This document shows positions 30,145 through 30,362 of a stretch of DNA of 30,362 bases, in pieces. Each line of letters starts with the position of its first letter. Position 1 is the first letter of the stretch. A program made the position numbers and the translations under genes. The stretch comes from a virus, in IMG/VR virus record IMGVR_UViG_3300008107_007543, positions 1-30,362 of that record. The stretch is one strand, 5' to 3'. Under the pieces are notes generated by a model, which made no database searches, was not told the origin of the DNA, and saw only the letters and a program-made list of their open reading frames with translations.

Positions 30145-30362
30145 ATGCTTAAGATCAAGATCTACCTCAGAGATTGCAACGAATACAATCGCGCCACAAT
30201 TAAGGCACCTGAGAAGCTGATGACTCAGGAGAGGTTTGAAGAGGATTACCGTGAAAGTGATGAGTGCTTCTGTGAGGGTGACGTCTACGAGCTGTGCCCA
30301 TACTTTGGTTTCAGGGAACATGTCGAAGTGACACTTGACGGAAAAGTTGTCTTTGAGACTGA
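30145..30362 (+). CDS. Unknown protein, cut by the right edge
   Basis: 72 complete codons, open at the window end. Begins MLKIKIYLRDCNEYNRATI, with a central acidic, Cys-containing segment (EEDYRESDECFCEGDVYELC) and HVEVTLDGKVVFET at the edge. Likely alpha/beta with strand ends; no family recognised. The start codon is fixed by promoter P5 immediately upstream. Confidence 0.72.
   Translation, partial: MLKIKIYLRDCNEYNRATIKAPEKLMTQERFEEDYRESDECFCEGDVYELCPYFGFREHVEVTLDGKVVFET

Overview
The window looks like part of a large tailed bacteriophage genome, probably a jumbo or T4-like phage of a diderm (Gram-negative) bacterium. I cannot name the phage or host from sequence alone. Evidence for a phage: almost no intergenic space, long runs of genes joined by ATGA stop/start overlaps, many short genes of no recognisable family, three tRNA genes, a collagen-like fibre ending in a peptidase-S74 chaperone domain, and a T4-type lysozyme. 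Evidence for a diderm host: a small signal-peptide-bearing beta-barrel protein and a lipoprotein. Shine-Dalgarno-like sequences are nearly absent ahead of start codons.

Layout. Bases 1-2557 hold a fibre gene with hundreds of Gly-X-Y triplets, cut by the left edge. Bases 2559-7229 hold four glycosyltransferase genes: a GT25-like gene directly behind the fibre, two reverse-strand GT2 genes, and a three-domain GT-GT-methyltransferase. Bases 7251-10699 are a block of small unknown genes driven by sigma70-like promoters. Then come a lysozyme (10723), a prolyl-hydroxylase-like 2OG-Fe(II) oxygenase (11334), a LicD-cytidylyltransferase fusion (12095), tRNA-Leu and a SET-domain protein (13174). Bases 13515-21925 form one compact run of overlapping genes for glycan building: a sugar nucleotidyltransferase, a sugar-nucleotide epimerase, two fucosyltransferase-like enzymes, further GT-A candidates, three methyltransferase-like proteins and a short GDPD. 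Bases 21959-25319 carry unknown genes, a second 2OG oxygenase (DUF6445-like) and a parS-like palindrome. Bases 25303-26937 hold another GT and GDP-mannose 4,6-dehydratase. The right end has a lipoprotein, a three-repeat small protein, tRNA-Met, a zinc-ribbon reading frame that seems to need a +1 shift, a DHH phosphoesterase, a beta-barrel protein, tRNA-Gln and a truncated gene.

How the parts may work together (inference): the phage seems to encode a large part of a glycan assembly line: nucleotide-sugar supply (nucleotidyltransferase, epimerase, Gmd), transfer (at least eight GT-like proteins), methylation, and possibly phospho-alcohol decoration (LicD-cytidylyltransferase with GDPD). Candidate targets are the virion itself, notably the collagen-like fibre, or the host surface. 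A collagen-like substrate, a GT25 enzyme and hydroxylase-like 2OG oxygenases in one window recall collagen modification in eukaryotes and mimivirus.

Regulation visible in the sequence falls into two classes. Five sigma70-type promoters (TTTACA or TTTACC, 17 bp, TATACT-like) precede small unknown genes, and three of them lie so close to the ATG that the mRNA would be essentially leaderless. A second motif (TTGTATTTA or TGTTCTTTA, 4-5 nt before ATG) precedes lysozyme, envelope and glycan genes and is a candidate late-promoter element. No stretch of 300 bases lacks a gene.
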